A stretch of DNA of 6,441 nucleotides from Chromatiales bacterium (GTDB lineage: Bacteria > Pseudomonadota > Gammaproteobacteria > Thiohalomonadales > Thiohalomonadaceae), in contig JAOTST010000093.1 in the NCBI GenBank assembly GCA_029864785.1, positions 1-6,441 of the forward strand, written 5' to 3'. Numbering within the stretch: position 1 is the first letter of the stretch; the number at the start of each line of letters is the position of its first letter. The position numbers and the translations under genes are program-made. This document shows positions 5,784 through 6,441 of the stretch, piece after piece. Under the pieces are notes generated by a model. It was not told the DNA's origin. It saw nothing but the letters and a program-made list of their open reading frames with translations, and made no database searches.

Positions 5784-6441
5784 ATGAAATTTCCAAAACG
5801 ACTTAAGCCTCTGATGGACGATGGCCTGGTGGATGAAGTAATTCGCCAACTCATGAGCGGTAAAGAGGCCACCGTCTACATCGTGCGCTGCGGCACCGAG
5901 ATCCGTTGTGCCAAGATCTATAAAGAGGCCAGCAAGCGCAGCTTCAAACAGGCTGTGCAATATCAGGAAGGGCGCAAGGTGCGTAATAGCCGCCGTGGCC
6001 GTGCGATGGAGAAGGGTTCCAAGTTTGGCCGTGAGCAGCAAGAGGAGGCGTGGCATAACGCTGAAGTCGATGCGCTCTATCGTCTGGCCGATGCAGGGGT
6101 GCGTGTGCCTCAACCCTACGGCTGCTTTGATGGCGTATTGCTGATGGAATTGATCACCGATGAAGATGGGCAGGTGGCACCACGCCTGAACGATGTCTCC
6201 ATGTCTGCGGAACTGGCATTAGAAGACCACGCGACGGTTATGAAATATGTGATGCAAATGCTCTGTGCAGGTTTGGTGCATGGTGACCTGTCAGAATTTA
6301 ATGTATTGGTGGATGAAGAGGGGCCGGTCATTATCGACCTACCGCAAGCCGTGGATGCGGCGGGTAATAACCATGCCCAGTGGATGCTGGAACGGGATGT
6401 GGACAGCATCACTAACTACTATGCCCAATTCGCTCCCCAGT
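5784..6441 (+). CDS. RIO1-family atypical serine protein kinase (3'-truncated by window)
   Basis: Predicted cytoplasmic atypical protein kinase of the RIO type, similar to the PA4780-like proteobacterial group; bacterial substrates are poorly known. The frame runs open for 219 codons into the right edge, so the C-terminus is missing. Visible kinase elements are the nucleotide loop SGKEATVY (25-32), ATP-binding lysine K44 in CAKIYK, the basic RIO-specific flexible segment (about 50-85, rich in Arg and Lys), a hinge at MELI (121-124), the catalytic loop HGDLSEFN (166-173) with D168 and N173, and the metal-binding IDLPQ (184-188) with D185. Everything needed for catalysis is present. ATG 5784 is preceded by TAAGGT at 5774-5779, and an in-frame TAA at 5763-5765 rules out a longer start. 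It is divergent from the pentapeptide gene. Base composition is clearly GC-richer than the receptor at the left edge of the window. Confidence 0.93.
   Translation, partial: MKFPKRLKPLMDDGLVDEVIRQLMSGKEATVYIVRCGTEIRCAKIYKEASKRSFKQAVQYQEGRKVRNSRRGRAMEKGSKFGREQQEEAWHNAEVDALYRLADAGVRVPQPYGCFDGVLLMELITDEDGQVAPRLNDVSMSAELALEDHATVMKYVMQMLCAGLVHGDLSEFNVLVDEEGPVIIDLPQAVDAAGNNHAQWMLERDVDSITNYYAQFAPQ

Noticed and set aside
5766..6113. Minus-strand open frame opposite the RIO kinase
   Set aside because: It is antisense to a fully conserved kinase frame, matches no recognisable domain, and looks like a shadow of GC-rich coding sequence.

Overview
The window looks like a chromosomal segment of a gammaproteobacterium, or a closely related Gram-negative proteobacterium. 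Three things suggest this: an MltD-type lipoprotein transglycosylase with an outer-membrane type lipobox, a proteobacterial RIO1-like kinase, and a dCache-HAMP-HD-GYP receptor. I cannot name the genus. No mobile element, CRISPR array, tRNA or rRNA is visible.

Layout, left to right. (1) 2-1825, +: the 3' part of a membrane receptor with a periplasmic dCache sensor, one visible TM segment, a HAMP linker and an intact HD-GYP c-di-GMP phosphodiesterase domain. The reading frame is open to the window edge, so the N-terminus is missing. (2) 1850-2887, +: 24 bp downstream and probably co-transcribed, a 345-aa HIT/GalT-superfamily protein with an HLHFQ active-site motif like that of GDP-hexose phosphorylases. 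(3) 2894-4564, -: mltD, with a lipobox, a family 1D SLT domain and three LysM domains, tail-to-tail with gene 2 across a 6-bp gap. (4) 4565-4838: a 274-bp spacer with small inverted repeats but no gene. (5) 4839-5624, -: a membrane-anchored pentapeptide-repeat protein with 41 uninterrupted repeats. (6) 5625-5783: a divergent intergenic region. (7) 5784-6441, +: the first 219 codons of a RIO1-type protein kinase, cut by the right edge.

The first two genes form the only clear functional pairing. A c-di-GMP-hydrolysing receptor with a recognisable amino-acid-binding motif sits next to a nucleotide-handling HIT-type enzyme of unknown substrate, and this is the most interesting part of the window. 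mltD and the pentapeptide gene both act in the cell envelope and share a strand, but the 274-bp spacer argues against tight coupling. The RIO kinase gene faces away from the pentapeptide gene and starts a separate transcription unit. I see no convincing evidence of an entirely new system. The receptor/HIT pair is the best candidate for something not yet described.
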